Of a stretch of DNA of 64,000 bases, positions 26,021-35,545 are shown in pieces. The stretch is taken from contig NZ_CP012808.1 of the NCBI RefSeq assembly GCF_001307195.1, positions 744,001-808,000 on the forward strand, written 5' to 3'. The DNA comes from Acinetobacter equi. Its GTDB lineage: Bacteria > Pseudomonadota > Gammaproteobacteria > Pseudomonadales > Moraxellaceae. Each line of letters starts with the position of its first letter. Positions within the stretch are counted from its first letter, which is position 1. A model generated the notes under the pieces. It was not told where the DNA came from. It worked only from the letters and a program-made list of their open reading frames with translations, and did not search any database. The translations under genes were made by a program, and so were the position numbers.

Positions 26021-27697
26021 TTATAAGTCTAGAGCCACTTTCGCCATAACAGCTAAATGATAAAGCACTTGCGTGATTCCTCGCGTTACCTCAATCGATT
26101 TGGTTTGAACTTTCGGTAATACTAAAATTTCATCACCTTGTTTAATTTTAGTATTTTTAGACACTAATTCTGTTTTACCATTTTGACTCATGACAATGAC
26201 TTTAGATTTATTCGATTTCTGGCTGAAACCACCAACCTGATCTATGTAATCCATAGCCGTTTGATTCTTTTTGTATTCCACACCATTCGGAAATGAAACC
26301 TCACCATGAACCATCACTACAGAAGTTTTTTCAGGAATCTTTAAAACATCACCTTGTTCTAAAATTACATCATGATATGTACTAGGATCTAGAACCACTT
26401 GACCACTTGGCTGAATTTTTCGTGCCTTCGCAATAAATTGTTTGACTAACTCAGCATCTTTAGAACGTAAATTTGCTTCTTCTTGGGTGCTTGAACGTGC
26501 ATTAAATGTTGCATCTTCTAACTTATCTAAAGAAACATTGAGCATTTCTTTTTGGCGTGTTGCGACAGAAGGTCTATACAACTGCAAAGAATCCATTTCC
26601 GCTAATTGATTTGGATTTAACTGTGCTAAAACATCTGAAAGCTTTGAACCATAAGGTAAAACTACAGCATGTGCACCATTATGCGCACCTTCTACACGAA
26701 CCTGAATAGTTCCTGCATAACGGTCTGCTGTTACAGTTACAATATCACCATCTTCTACAGGTACGTGCCCTGCTTGTTTCACATCATAATATTCACTACG
26801 GTATTCAGAACCTTGACGGCGTTGAATACTTACATTGGTCGCACCTGGTTTAAGTTTGGCAAATGACAATGCTTGAGCTAGTGAAATCGTTGGACTATCA
26901 AATTCAAAATCATTTTGGTTATAAACTTCACCCGTTACATTAAAGGTATGTGTGCGCTGTCCTACAACAATTACATCACCATCTCTAAATGAAAATGGGC
27001 GTAAATGTCCATTCAATAAAAAGTCATATAAATCGATATGTTGTACAGTTTGCCCATTACGCATCACTTTAATATTAATGTAACTACCACGTTCAGGATC
27101 TACACCACCTGCACGATCTAAATAAGCAATCGCGCTATCATTTGCTACGCCACCATAGTTCCCTGGCTGGTTTACAAATCCTGTTACTAATACTTTTACA
27201 GGTTGTGCTTGCTCAAGTGCTGCATAAACTCCTACGTTTGATGCATAAATACGGCGTACATGCGATTCAATTACAGACTGTAAATTTCCGTTGCTTATAC
27301 CTTCAACTCTGACAGGACCAACGTTCGGAATGAAAATATTTCCTTGTGGATCAACTTTTTGTGTTCCAGCAAATTGATATGCCCCCCAAAGACGTAAATT
27401 AATACTATCTCCAGGATTAACGACATAACTATTATTAAAAGTAGAACCTGCTGTCGAGGCAAATGCACCCTTAAATAACTGTGAACCAAACATTGTATTA
27501 TCTGTTTGATATTTCATTGAATTACTAGGTGAAAGATCAATAATTGACTCATTATTTAAAATTGTATTTTCAGATGATGAGGTATTAATATTTCCACCAA
27601 TACTTGACAATTCAGCTGGAAGTAAACTCTGATCTACTGCATACGTTGCCGTAGTACATGCCAAGGATAAAACTGATAATAACGCAATTTTTTTCAT
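26021..27697 (-). CDS. kpsD: KpsD-like outer-membrane/periplasmic capsule export protein
   Basis: The ATG at 27697 gives 558 residues, the same length as E. coli KpsD; AAGGAA sits eight bases upstream. The N terminus is a signal peptide (MKKIALLSVLSLACTT, cleavage probably after ATYA). The mature part has a polysaccharide-export domain (YVVNPGDSINLRLWG, GNIFIPNVGPVRVEG) and repeated SLBB-type segments (VLVTGFVNQPGNYGG, FNVTGEVYNQ, VMVHGEVSFPNG). The last 40 residues include a hydrophobic stretch. KpsD forms the outer-membrane exit for ABC-exported capsules, together with KpsE. It is the last gene of kpsM-T-E-D and is followed by a terminator. The SLBB repeats and length exclude a Wza lipoprotein: there is no proper lipobox. 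Confidence 0.9.
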   Translation of the reverse strand: MKKIALLSVLSLACTTATYAVDQSLLPAELSSIGGNINTSSSENTILNNESIIDLSPSNSMKYQTDNTMFGSQLFKGAFASTAGSTFNNSYVVNPGDSINLRLWGAYQFAGTQKVDPQGNIFIPNVGPVRVEGISNGNLQSVIESHVRRIYASNVGVYAALEQAQPVKVLVTGFVNQPGNYGGVANDSAIAYLDRAGGVDPERGSYINIKVMRNGQTVQHIDLYDFLLNGHLRPFSFRDGDVIVVGQRTHTFNVTGEVYNQNDFEFDSPTISLAQALSFAKLKPGATNVSIQRRQGSEYRSEYYDVKQAGHVPVEDGDIVTVTADRYAGTIQVRVEGAHNGAHAVVLPYGSKLSDVLAQLNPNQLAEMDSLQLYRPSVATRQKEMLNVSLDKLEDATFNARSSTQEEANLRSKDAELVKQFIAKARKIQPSGQVVLDPSTYHDVILEQGDVLKIPEKTSVVMVHGEVSFPNGVEYKKNQTAMDYIDQVGGFSQKSNKSKVIVMSQNGKTELVSKNTKIKQGDEILVLPKVQTKSIEVTRGITQVLYHLAVMAKVALDL

Positions 27698-27701
27698 AGA
27701 C

Positions 27702-28799
27702 TTATTCCTTGTGCTCACGAACAATAGAACGGATTAACATCCCAATTCCAAAAAGAATATTCAACACAATAAATGATGTAAAACTAATATAAAATTTACG
27801 AGGATATTGAGCATCTTGAGCAAGCATTGGCTCTGCAATAATCACTAATTTTTTCAATTTACGCGACGCTTCTAAACGCGCTTTTTCAAGTGAAGCTAAA
27901 GAAATTTTATATAAATCTGTAGCAAAACCAACCTGTGCTTTTAATGCTTCAAAGTCAGCAACATTTTTATTTAATTTCGCATTACTTGGTGATGTTAACT
28001 TTGCACTTTCACTCGCAATTTGCTCTTGTACAGATTGAATTTGACTGCGTACAGCGACCACTTGTGGTGCATCTGGTGTTAAGTAGCTCAGTAATGTACG
28101 TTCTTCAGTTTTTAACTGTGCTAAATTTGCCTGTAAGCTTGAAATTAAAGTTGCAACTGCCTGAGCTTGTAATTCAGGATCAAAAATTTCATTTTCATTT
28201 TGATAAGTTAAAACAGCCTGGCGAGCTTGTTCTAATTGACTACTTGCATCTTTAAATTGTTTTTCTGCAAAACGCTGTTGCTCTTCTGCAATATTTTTTG
28301 AAACTTCATTAATAAAAGCATCGCTTTCTTTTAAAATTTCTTTATTTAATTTTAATGAAAATTCAGGTGAAAAAGCTTGATCATTAATTTTGAGCATCAT
28401 ACTTTGCTCATCTAATTCAACCTTAACCATTTTATTATAATATTCTACTAAGTCTTCAATAGATGCATCTTCTGGTAAAGCAAAAACAGGGTCTTGAACT
28501 GAAGAAAACTCTTTTCTTAAGTTTAACTTTTCATTCAGTTTTACAACCATATCACGAGAAGCAATATATTCTTTTAAAATTTGTGAATCTTCTCGGCTTG
28601 TACTTGACACACCAAATAATGCCCCTAACCCAGATGAATCAGACACTTGTGTATCTGCAACCTGCTTAACCAATACCAGTGAAGAAGACTGATAACGATC
28701 TTTTGCAAATGAAAATAAATAAACAATAATTATCAAAAGTGGAATTAAGACACAGCAGATATATGCAATCCAAAGTGACTTTTTAAATTTAGTTTGCAT
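27702..28799 (-). CDS. kpsE: KpsE-like inner-membrane capsule export protein (PCP family)
   Basis: A 365-residue polysaccharide co-polymerase of the PCP-3 type. It has one membrane segment at each end (LWIAYICCVLIPLLIIIVYL near residues 9-28; SFIVLNILFGIGMLI near 340-355). Between them is a periplasmic region with a long coiled coil (about 165-310, rich in Q, E and A). The PRKFYISF motif before the last membrane segment is typical of the family. It lacks a Wzc-like kinase domain. Known role: with KpsD it forms the envelope-spanning conduit. Its start overlaps the kpsT stop by 11 bases, so the operon is coupled. Confidence 0.9.
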   Translation of the reverse strand: MQTKFKKSLWIAYICCVLIPLLIIIVYLFSFAKDRYQSSSLVLVKQVADTQVSDSSGLGALFGVSSTSREDSQILKEYIASRDMVVKLNEKLNLRKEFSSVQDPVFALPEDASIEDLVEYYNKMVKVELDEQSMMLKINDQAFSPEFSLKLNKEILKESDAFINEVSKNIAEEQQRFAEKQFKDASSQLEQARQAVLTYQNENEIFDPELQAQAVATLISSLQANLAQLKTEERTLLSYLTPDAPQVVAVRSQIQSVQEQIASESAKLTSPSNAKLNKNVADFEALKAQVGFATDLYKISLASLEKARLEASRKLKKLVIIAEPMLAQDAQYPRKFYISFTSFIVLNILFGIGMLIRSIVREHKE

Positions 28800-29451
28800 A
28801 TGCTTTATATACCTCTATCGCATTTTGTATATCATCGAAATATTCTGCTTTTCCATCACGTACTAAAAAAGCCACATCACAATTTGTTGTTAAATCTTTT
28901 AAATTATGTGAAACCATGATGATATTTGAACTTTCTTTTAACTCATTCAGTAATTTTTGACTTTTATTTCGAAATGATGCATCACCAACAGCACCAGCTT
29001 CATCTAGCAAATAATAATCAAAATTAAATGCCATACTTAAGCCAAAGCCAATACGACTTTTCATACCACTTGAATAACTTTTGACAGGCATATCAAAATA
29101 TTTTCCAATTTCAGCAAACTCTTCAACGAAGTTCACCACATATTCTACTTCTTCTTCGGTACTCACATATAAACGAGCAACAAAGCGACAGTTTTGGCGT
29201 GCACTTAAACTGCCTTGAAAACCACCAGATAATGCAACTGGCCAAGAAATAGATTTATTGGTAATGACTTGTCCTGCATCGGCATAATCAATACCACCAA
29301 TAATGCGTAATAAGGTGCTTTTCCCTGCTCCATTTTTACCAAGCAAAGCCACACTTTTATTTTCGGGTAAAACAGCATTTAAATTTTTAAATACATAATG
29401 ACGTCCTTTAGGCGTCACATAAGACTTGGTTAGACCTTTTAATTCTATCAT
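28789..29451 (-). CDS. kpsT: KpsT, ATPase of capsule ABC transporter
   Basis: A 220-residue ABC ATPase (E. coli KpsT is 219). Walker A GKNGAGKST is at residues 38-46, the shortened signature SSGMKSRIGF follows near 127-136, Walker B YYLLDE is at 146-151 and the switch histidine is in MVSHN near 182. The SSGM form instead of LSGGQ is typical of polysaccharide exporters (KpsT, Wzt, TagH). It lacks the C-terminal carbohydrate-binding domain found in Wzt proteins of O-antigen export, which supports capsule rather than O-antigen transport. The ATG overlaps the kpsM stop (ATGA). Confidence 0.95.
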   Translation of the reverse strand: MIELKGLTKSYVTPKGRHYVFKNLNAVLPENKSVALLGKNGAGKSTLLRIIGGIDYADAGQVITNKSISWPVALSGGFQGSLSARQNCRFVARLYVSTEEEVEYVVNFVEEFAEIGKYFDMPVKSYSSGMKSRIGFGLSMAFNFDYYLLDEAGAVGDASFRNKSQKLLNELKESSNIIMVSHNLKDLTTNCDVAFLVRDGKAEYFDDIQNAIEVYKAYAN

Positions 29452-30278
29452 TTTGATCTCACCATTCGTTTTTCAAAACGTTTATATAGCAATAAACCAA
29501 GAAATAGTGTACCTACGAGCCACTCTATAAAATAACTCAAACTAATTCCCTGAACTAAAGCATAGGTAGGAGAAACTGCGTGACGCATATTTTCAAAAAT
29601 ATGAATTAATGGATTCCAAAGTAAATATTCTCTATAGGGCATCGGTATAATTTGTATAGAATAAATAATTCCTGAAAGTAAATATAAAAGGAAAAATAAA
29701 ACGTTTAAAACTTTTTGGATTTCTTGTGAAAAGTCAGCAATGACCATAAACACAAGACTACAGGCAAACATAAATAGAAATAATAATGCCCAATACATTA
29801 AAAGCTGTGGAATAGCTTCAAAACTAATATGAAAACCGAACCAAATTAGAGCGATGCTAAAACCAATATAAGCAATGAATTTAAGTATAAGTTCTAAAAA
29901 GTTTCGTGCTATCACAGCATCTACAGGCTTCACAGGTTTATAACTAAATAAACCTTTATTTGACTGCACTGCACTCATGGCTTGCGTAACGCCTGTACGA
30001 AACATATAAAATGGAATAATGCCATTCACCAAAAAAACTACAAAATCAATACCAGGTGAAACTCGATCTCGAATTGTTCCAAAAATTAAAATTAATATAC
30101 CAATTGTCAACAATGGCTCTAAAAACACCCAAAAATATCCTAAACGGTATTTTCCGAATCGCGTTTGTAACTCACGTAATAATAGTGCCCGTATTGAAGA
30201 ATACATGACTGCTAATCCACCACGAGGCTTTAAACGTGGTAGCTTTCTTAGTGAAACAGAGTTGGCATTTTTTTTCAT
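29448..30278 (-). CDS. kpsM: KpsM, permease of capsule ABC transporter
   Basis: A 276-residue ABC-2 type permease with about six membrane segments. Characteristic family parts are LLLRELQTRFGKYRLGYFW before the first segment, FLVNGIIPFYMFRTGV, and LLSGIIYSIQIIPMPYREYLLWNPLIHIFE near the end. It is a little longer than E. coli KpsM (258) because of a basic N-terminal extension of about 25 residues. It is the first gene of the export operon and is coupled to kpsT by a four-base overlap. The promoter should lie in the 373-base region shared with divergent ribB. Confidence 0.94.
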   Translation of the reverse strand: MKKNANSVSLRKLPRLKPRGGLAVMYSSIRALLLRELQTRFGKYRLGYFWVFLEPLLTIGILILIFGTIRDRVSPGIDFVVFLVNGIIPFYMFRTGVTQAMSAVQSNKGLFSYKPVKPVDAVIARNFLELILKFIAYIGFSIALIWFGFHISFEAIPQLLMYWALLFLFMFACSLVFMVIADFSQEIQKVLNVLFFLLYLLSGIIYSIQIIPMPYREYLLWNPLIHIFENMRHAVSPTYALVQGISLSYFIEWLVGTLFLGLLLYKRFEKRMVRSK

Positions 30279-30651
30279 TTTCGAGTTAAAAACAACCTAT
30301 TCAATGAGTATTATTCACATAATTAGAAACCATAATAACGACTCTAAATCCATTAATAAAGATATTATTTTTAATCGACTAAAATGTATAAAAATTCTTT
30401 TAATTTAAGTATTTTGCCTATTTTAATTTGATTATATTTTTATACATTATTCTTCTGTACAAATGTTTAATAAACACTCAAAAAATCATTTTATTTATTC
30501 TCCTTAGCTATTCAACGCTTCTTAGACTGTGTATAACAATGTCTTCATAGGGAAAGTCAATAGTCATAGGCAAATACGTTCAAAACGCGTTAAACTATGT
30601 CAATTAATGCAATTAAACTGTCTGATATAGACATCAAAAAGGTGAAGGTCA
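30279..30651. promoter_or_regulatory. Divergent intergenic region between kpsM and ribB
   Basis: No gene is visible. It must contain promoters for the kps export operon (minus) and ribB (plus). TTGATT followed by TATACA occurs near 30427-30450 on the plus strand as a weak promoter candidate. I looked for an FMN riboswitch before ribB and did not find its conserved pieces. The ribosome site before ribB is AAGGTGAAGG. Confidence 0.45.
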
Positions 30652-31773
30652 ATGCCGCTCAATACTGTTGAAGAGCTTGTAGCTGATATCCGTGCAGGAA
30701 AAATGGTCATCTTAATGGATGATGAAGATCGTGAAAATGAAGGTGATCTTGTTATCGCTGCCACGCATGTGCGACCTGAAGATATTAACTTTATGATTAC
30801 GCACGCTCGTGGTTTAGTGTGTCTAACCTTGAGCCGTGATCGTTGTCAGCAACTTGCTCTCCCATTAATGGTTGATGCAAACGGTGCTCAACATGGTACA
30901 AACTTCACACTTTCAATTGAAGCGGCTGAAGGAATTACTACGGGTATTTCAGCAGCAGAACGTGCTCATACCATTCAAACAGCTGTTGCAGCACACGCTA
31001 AACCACAAGATATTGTACAACCTGGTCATATCTTCCCGCTTATGGCTCAACCAGGTGGTGTTTTACACCGTGCAGGTCATACCGAAGCGGGTTGTGATTT
31101 AGCCCGTCTTGCAGGTCTTGAACCAGCATCTGTTATTTGTGAAATTATTAAAGAAGATGGTACGATGGCGCGTCGTCCAGATCTTGAAATTTTTGCAGAA
31201 AAACACGGTCTAAAAATTGGTACAATTGCTGATCTCATTCACTATAGAATGACCAATGAGCAAACTGTTGAACGTATTGACCAACAAACACTAGATACAG
31301 AATACGGCACATTTGAACTTTTCCGTTACCGTGAAATTGGTAATCCAGATATTCATTTAGCGTTAGTTAAAGGCGAACCTTCTAGTGGTGTAACCACAGT
31401 TCGTGTACATGGATTTAATCCTGCACGTGATTTGCTTAAACTCAATAAGCAAGATGGTGAACCTGCTTGGAATTTAGATAAAGCACTTAAAACTATTGCA
31501 GATAGTGATCGCGGTGTTTTAGTGTGGATTGGTCAACGCCATTTACAAGATTTAGGTCCAGCTTTAGATACCTTAAAAGCACCAAAGAATGTAAAATCAA
31601 ATTCGGCACTTTCACAGCAATACCAAACCATTGGTGTTGGTGCACAAATTTTACGTGATTTAGGTGTTGAGAAAATGAATCTTCTCAGCTCTCCATTACG
31701 TTTCAATGCCCTTTCAGGCTTTAATTTAGAAGTGGTGGAATATATCACCGCAGATCAACCATCTGAGAAATAA
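30652..31773 (+). CDS. ribB: 3,4-dihydroxy-2-butanone-4-phosphate synthase with degenerate RibA domain
   Basis: A 373-residue riboflavin-pathway protein. Residues 1-200 form an intact DHBP synthase with [11 protein letters not shown] at 23-33, HGTNFT at 81-86 and [17 protein letters not shown] at 139-155; it converts ribulose 5-phosphate to the four-carbon riboflavin precursor. Residues about 205-370 align with GTP cyclohydrolase II, but where that enzyme has its zinc-binding cysteines and SLRCDC this one reads [15 protein letters not shown], with no cysteine. The second domain is therefore very probably not a working cyclohydrolase, as in RibBX-type proteins, and a separate ribA must exist elsewhere. 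It heads ribB-ribH-nusB-thiL-pgpA, a conserved order. Confidence 0.92.
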   Translation: MPLNTVEELVADIRAGKMVILMDDEDRENEGDLVIAATHVRPEDINFMITHARGLVCLTLSRDRCQQLALPLMVDANGAQHGTNFTLSIEAAEGITTGISAAERAHTIQTAVAAHAKPQDIVQPGHIFPLMAQPGGVLHRAGHTEAGCDLARLAGLEPASVICEIIKEDGTMARRPDLEIFAEKHGLKIGTIADLIHYRMTNEQTVERIDQQTLDTEYGTFELFRYREIGNPDIHLALVKGEPSSGVTTVRVHGFNPARDLLKLNKQDGEPAWNLDKALKTIADSDRGVLVWIGQRHLQDLGPALDTLKAPKNVKSNSALSQQYQTIGVGAQILRDLGVEKMNLLSSPLRFNALSGFNLEVVEYITADQPSEK

Positions 31774-31784
31774 TCGAGGTTTCT

Positions 31785-32255
31785 ATGGCTGTTCGCCGTA
31801 TTGAAGGTTTGTTACATCTCGCGAACGAAGACCGTTACGCGATTTTAGTTGGTCGTTTTAATAGCTTTGTTGTCGAACATCTACTAGATGGTGCAATTGA
31901 TACATTGAAACGTCATGGCGTATCAGATGATAATATCACTGTTGTTCATGCACCAGGTGCTTGGGAACTTCCTGTCGTTGCTAAAAAATTAGCTGCGTCA
32001 GATCGTTTCGATGCCATCATTGCATTAGGCGCTGTGATTCGTGGTAGCACACCTCACTTCGACTTTGTTGCTGGTGAATGTGCTAAAGGTCTAGGCGTGG
32101 TTGGTCTAGATACTGGCTTGCCAGTAATTAATGGTGTACTTACTACGGATAGTATCGAACAAGCGATTGAACGCTCTGGTACAAAAGCAGGTAATAAAGG
32201 TAGCGAAGCTGCCCTTACTGCAATTGAAATGGTTAACTTGTTAAAGGCTATTTAA
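31785..32255 (+). CDS. ribH: 6,7-dimethyl-8-ribityllumazine synthase
   Basis: A 156-residue enzyme, the normal length for lumazine synthase. It contains the substrate-site segments [49 protein letters not shown] (with the catalytic histidine) and [20 protein letters not shown]. It condenses the RibB product with the ribitylaminouracil to give lumazine, the last step before riboflavin synthase. It begins 12 bases after ribB and ends four bases before nusB, so it is in the same transcript. Confidence 0.97.
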   Translation: MAVRRIEGLLHLANEDRYAILVGRFNSFVVEHLLDGAIDTLKRHGVSDDNITVVHAPGAWELPVVAKKLAASDRFDAIIALGAVIRGSTPHFDFVAGECAKGLGVVGLDTGLPVINGVLTTDSIEQAIERSGTKAGNKGSEAALTAIEMVNLLKAI

Positions 32256-32259
32256 CGCT

Positions 32260-32709
32260 ATGTCGCAAACACTTCAAGCAGCTTATGCAGCAAAACGTAA
32301 AGCACGTCGCTTTGCTGTACAAGGAATTTATGAATGGCAAATGAGCCACAATCCTGTGCATGAAATTGAAGCACGTACACGTGTTGAAAATGCAATGCAT
32401 AAAGTGGATCTCAGCTATTATCATGAATTGTTGACTCAAGTGGTTGCCAATCATGAAGCATTGGATGCGCTCTTAATCCCTGTGCTTGATCGTGAGATTA
32501 GTGCCTTAGATGGTGTTGAACTCGCGACGCTACGTCTCGGTGCATATGAATTAAAAGAACATCTTGAAATTCCATATCGTGTTGTTTTAGATGAAGCAAT
32601 CGAGCTTGCTAAACATTTTGGCGGTGCAGACAGCCATAAATACATCAATGGTGTATTAGATCGTTTAGCAACAACTTTACGTGCAGCAGAAAAACAACAA
32701 GCTAATTAA
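32260..32709 (+). CDS. nusB: Transcription antitermination factor NusB
   Basis: A 149-residue RNA-binding helical protein with the N-terminal arginine-rich stretch [17 protein letters not shown] and the C-terminal signature [26 protein letters not shown] and [11 protein letters not shown], all diagnostic of NusB. It works with NusA, NusE and NusG in antitermination of ribosomal RNA transcription. It lies between ribH and thiL, the usual gammaproteobacterial arrangement. Confidence 0.97.
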   Translation: MSQTLQAAYAAKRKARRFAVQGIYEWQMSHNPVHEIEARTRVENAMHKVDLSYYHELLTQVVANHEALDALLIPVLDREISALDGVELATLRLGAYELKEHLEIPYRVVLDEAIELAKHFGGADSHKYINGVLDRLATTLRAAEKQQAN

Positions 32710-32729
32710 GTTTTAAGTAGATTTGTTGT

Positions 32730-33647
32730 ATGGCTGAGTTTTCGATTATCGACACCTATTTTAATCGCAAGAATCAATATTCTGTCGATTTAGGGGTCGG
32801 TGACGACTCAGCCTTGCTCACTCCCCCTCCACAGCAACAATTGGTCATCTGTGCCGATACTCTCGTTGCTGGTCGACATTTCCCATTAGATACTAATCCA
32901 CATGCTGTTGGCTGGAAATCTGTTGCTGTCAATTTATCTGACATTGCTGCAATGGGTGCAAAACCACATAGTATTTTATTGGCATTGAGCTTACCCCAAA
33001 TTGATCATGCTTGGCTCAAAGGTTTTAGCCAAGGTCTTTATGATTGTTGCGATCAATTTGGTGTGAGTTTAATTGGTGGTGATACCACTCAAAGCCCTCA
33101 TTTAACCATTTCTGTTACGGCACTTGGTTGGATTGAACAAGGGAAGTCTGTACTTCGTTCAGGTGCTAAAGTTGGTGATTATATCTGTGTAAGTGGTACC
33201 GTTGGTGATGCTGCTTTTGCACTACATCATTTAGGACATCTATTACAAAAACGCTTAGATTATCCAACACCACGTTGTGAACTAGGAAATATTCTCAAAA
33301 ATTATGCAAATAGCATGATTGATATTTCAGACGGTCTTGCACAAGATTTAGGACATATTTTAAAAGCATCAAATGTTGGTGCAATTCTAGATATTGATCA
33401 ACTACCTATTTCACCAGAATTAGAAAACTTAGAACAAAATAAACTTTTGCAATATACCCTTGCAGGAGGAGATGATTATGAGCTATGTTTTACATTATCT
33501 CCTGAGAAATATGAAGCACTTAAATCTAACAAAATTGATACTCCTATTACAAAAATAGGGAAAATTACTCAAGAATTAGGATTACACTTCACTCAAAATA
33601 ATCAACTTCAATTATTAGAGTTTAATGGATACCAACACTTTGCATAA
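32730..33647 (+). CDS. thiL: Thiamine-monophosphate kinase
   Basis: A 305-residue enzyme that phosphorylates thiamine monophosphate to the active diphosphate. Metal and nucleotide sites visible are VGDDSALL near residues 23-30, VNLSDIAAMGAKP, LIGGDTTQS, DISDGLAQDLGHIL and AGGDDYELCFT. The C terminus is short and ordinary. It overlaps pgpA by 23 bases in another frame, so the two are coupled. Confidence 0.96.
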   Translation: MAEFSIIDTYFNRKNQYSVDLGVGDDSALLTPPPQQQLVICADTLVAGRHFPLDTNPHAVGWKSVAVNLSDIAAMGAKPHSILLALSLPQIDHAWLKGFSQGLYDCCDQFGVSLIGGDTTQSPHLTISVTALGWIEQGKSVLRSGAKVGDYICVSGTVGDAAFALHHLGHLLQKRLDYPTPRCELGNILKNYANSMIDISDGLAQDLGHILKASNVGAILDIDQLPISPELENLEQNKLLQYTLAGGDDYELCFTLSPEKYEALKSNKIDTPITKIGKITQELGLHFTQNNQLQLLEFNGYQHFA

Positions 33648-34146
33648 GCCAGCTATTAAATTTAAAGACATGTCTTGGTTTAACCGTTTCATCGTATTTT
33701 GCGGTGTCGGTTTTGGTTCAGGACTTGCTCCTAAAGCACCTGGGACTTTTGGTTCAGCTTTTGCTTTACTTTTTGTCCCTATTTGGCTTTTTTTAGGCTT
33801 TTGGAACTCTGTTATTGCCATTATATTAATGTCTTTAATTGGTATTTATATTTGTGGTCATACTGCCAAAGTCATGGGTGTTCATGATGATGGTCGGATT
33901 GTTTGGGATGAATTCGCTGGACAATCTATTACATTTCTTCCTCTCATTTATTTTTCTCAAATAAGTTGGTCTTGGATTTTTATTGCATTTGCACTCTTCC
34001 GCTTATTTGATGTTTGGAAACCTTGGCCGATTCGTGTTATTGATCGCCAAGTTGGTGGCGGTTTCGGTATAATGTTTGACGACATTATTGCTGGCATTTG
34101 GGCTGCTCTTTGTATTCTCCTGTACCTCTATATCTCACTGGCTTAA
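33625..34146 (+). CDS. pgpA: Phosphatidylglycerophosphatase A
   Basis: A 173-residue membrane enzyme with [18 protein letters not shown] near the N terminus and [15 protein letters not shown] and [12 protein letters not shown] later, the classic PgpA blocks, plus about four membrane segments. It dephosphorylates phosphatidylglycerophosphate to phosphatidylglycerol. PG is also the acceptor on which KpsS and KpsC build capsule linkers, but placement next to thiL is conserved in many proteobacteria, so no link to the capsule genes is implied. Confidence 0.96.
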   Translation: MDTNTLHKPAIKFKDMSWFNRFIVFCGVGFGSGLAPKAPGTFGSAFALLFVPIWLFLGFWNSVIAIILMSLIGIYICGHTAKVMGVHDDGRIVWDEFAGQSITFLPLIYFSQISWSWIFIAFALFRLFDVWKPWPIRVIDRQVGGGFGIMFDDIIAGIWAALCILLYLYISLA

Positions 34147-34168
34147 AGCCAAATTTCCAAGGTGTATT

Positions 34169-35533
34169 ATGTCAACTTCTGTGATTATTCTTGCAGCAGG
34201 CAAAGGAACTCGAATGCGCTCGAATTTGCCAAAAGTATTACAACCTCTTGCAGGACGCCCTCTTCTCGGCCATGTTATTGAGACTGCAAAAAAACTAAAT
34301 GCAGAAAATATTATTACTATTTTTGGGCATGCTGGAAATTTAGTTCAACAAGCATTTTCACATGAAAATATTCAATGGGTTGAGCAAAAAGAACAACTTG
34401 GAACAGGTCATGCCGTTAAAGTGACACTACCTGTATTACCAACAGAAGGTGTATCACTCATTTTATCTGGTGATGTTCCTTGTATTAATCCAACAACCTT
34501 AGAAAAGCTACTCAGCGTTTCACGTGAAACAGGTATTGGGCTTGTTACACTCACTTTAGATGATGCTACAGGCTATGGTCGAATTGTTCGTCATAATAAT
34601 AAAATCCAAGCGATTGTAGAACATAAAGATGCATCTGATGAACAACGTCAAATTAAAGAAATTAATACCGGCATTTATTGTGTAAATAATGCAAAATTAC
34701 ACGAATGGTTACCTAAAATCAGCAATGAAAATGCTCAAGGTGAATATTATTTAACCGACATTGTTGCAATGGCAATTGAAGATGGTTTGGAAGTTGCATC
34801 TGTAGAGCCAGAACTTGCATTTGAAGTTGAAGGCGTAAATGACCGTATTCAATTAGCAGCACTTGAACGTGAATTTCAACGTTATCAAGCACAACAATTA
34901 ATGAAGCAAGGCGTACATTTAATTGACCCTCAACGTTTCGATTTACGTGGTGAATTACTTGTAGGACAAGATGTTTGTATCGACATCAATGTTATTATTG
35001 AAGGCCATTGCGAATTTGGTAACAATGTACAAATTGGTGCTGGATGTATCATAAAAAATACAAAAATTGCAGCAGGAACTGTTGTTAAACCTTATAGTAT
35101 TTTTGAAGATGCCAATGTCGGTGAAAATACAGCAATTGGTCCTTTTGCACGCCTGCGTCCTGGTACTCATCTTGCCAATGAAGTTCATATTGGTAACTTT
35201 GTTGAAGTTAAAAACTCAAATATTGGCTTAGGCTCTAAAGCTAATCATTTCACTTATCTTGGTGATGCTGAAGTCGGTGCTGGCTCAAACATTGGTGCAG
35301 GAACAATTACCTGTAACTACGATGGTGCAAATAAATTTAAAACCATCATTGGTGATCATGCATTTATTGGATCTAATAGCTCATTGGTTGCCCCTGTTGT
35401 TATTGCAAATGGTGCAACAGTTGGTGCTGGTTCTACAATTACTCGTGATGTTGCCGAAAATAGTTTAGCTGTAGAACGCTCTAAACAATTTTCTAAAGAA
35501 AATTATCAACGTCCAGAAAAAGTTAATAAATAA
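34169..35533 (+). CDS. glmU: Bifunctional UDP-GlcNAc pyrophosphorylase/GlcN-1-P acetyltransferase
   Basis: The ATG at 34169 gives 454 residues, the usual GlmU length, and begins [17 protein letters not shown]; the open frame extends 31 codons upstream into pgpA but those residues are not part of the enzyme. Residues 1-230 are the uridyltransferase (LAAGKGTRM at 8-16, GTGHA, EYYLTD). From about 250 onwards there is a left-handed beta helix of hexapeptide repeats ([32 protein letters not shown], the acetyltransferase site [13 protein letters not shown]). It makes UDP-GlcNAc, feeding peptidoglycan, lipid A and both capsule clusters here. It is followed directly by glmS. Confidence 0.97.
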   Translation: MSTSVIILAAGKGTRMRSNLPKVLQPLAGRPLLGHVIETAKKLNAENIITIFGHAGNLVQQAFSHENIQWVEQKEQLGTGHAVKVTLPVLPTEGVSLILSGDVPCINPTTLEKLLSVSRETGIGLVTLTLDDATGYGRIVRHNNKIQAIVEHKDASDEQRQIKEINTGIYCVNNAKLHEWLPKISNENAQGEYYLTDIVAMAIEDGLEVASVEPELAFEVEGVNDRIQLAALEREFQRYQAQQLMKQGVHLIDPQRFDLRGELLVGQDVCIDINVIIEGHCEFGNNVQIGAGCIIKNTKIAAGTVVKPYSIFEDANVGENTAIGPFARLRPGTHLANEVHIGNFVEVKNSNIGLGSKANHFTYLGDAEVGAGSNIGAGTITCNYDGANKFKTIIGDHAFIGSNSSLVAPVVIANGATVGAGSTITRDVAENSLAVERSKQFSKENYQRPEKVNK

Positions 35534-35545
35534 GGGGGATTTATC

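Noticed and set aside
24649..28669. Plus-strand frames over wecB, kpsD and kpsE
   Set aside because: They mirror repetitive or hydrophobic codons of the real minus-strand genes and have no supporting signals.
30480..30651. FMN riboswitch before ribB
   Set aside because: The conserved riboswitch pieces were not found in the leader, and the region shows no matching paired stems.
34076..34168. Longer GlmU with a hydrophobic 31-residue N-terminal extension
   Set aside because: The extension is translated from the end of pgpA in another frame; the true enzyme begins [12 protein letters not shown] at 34169.
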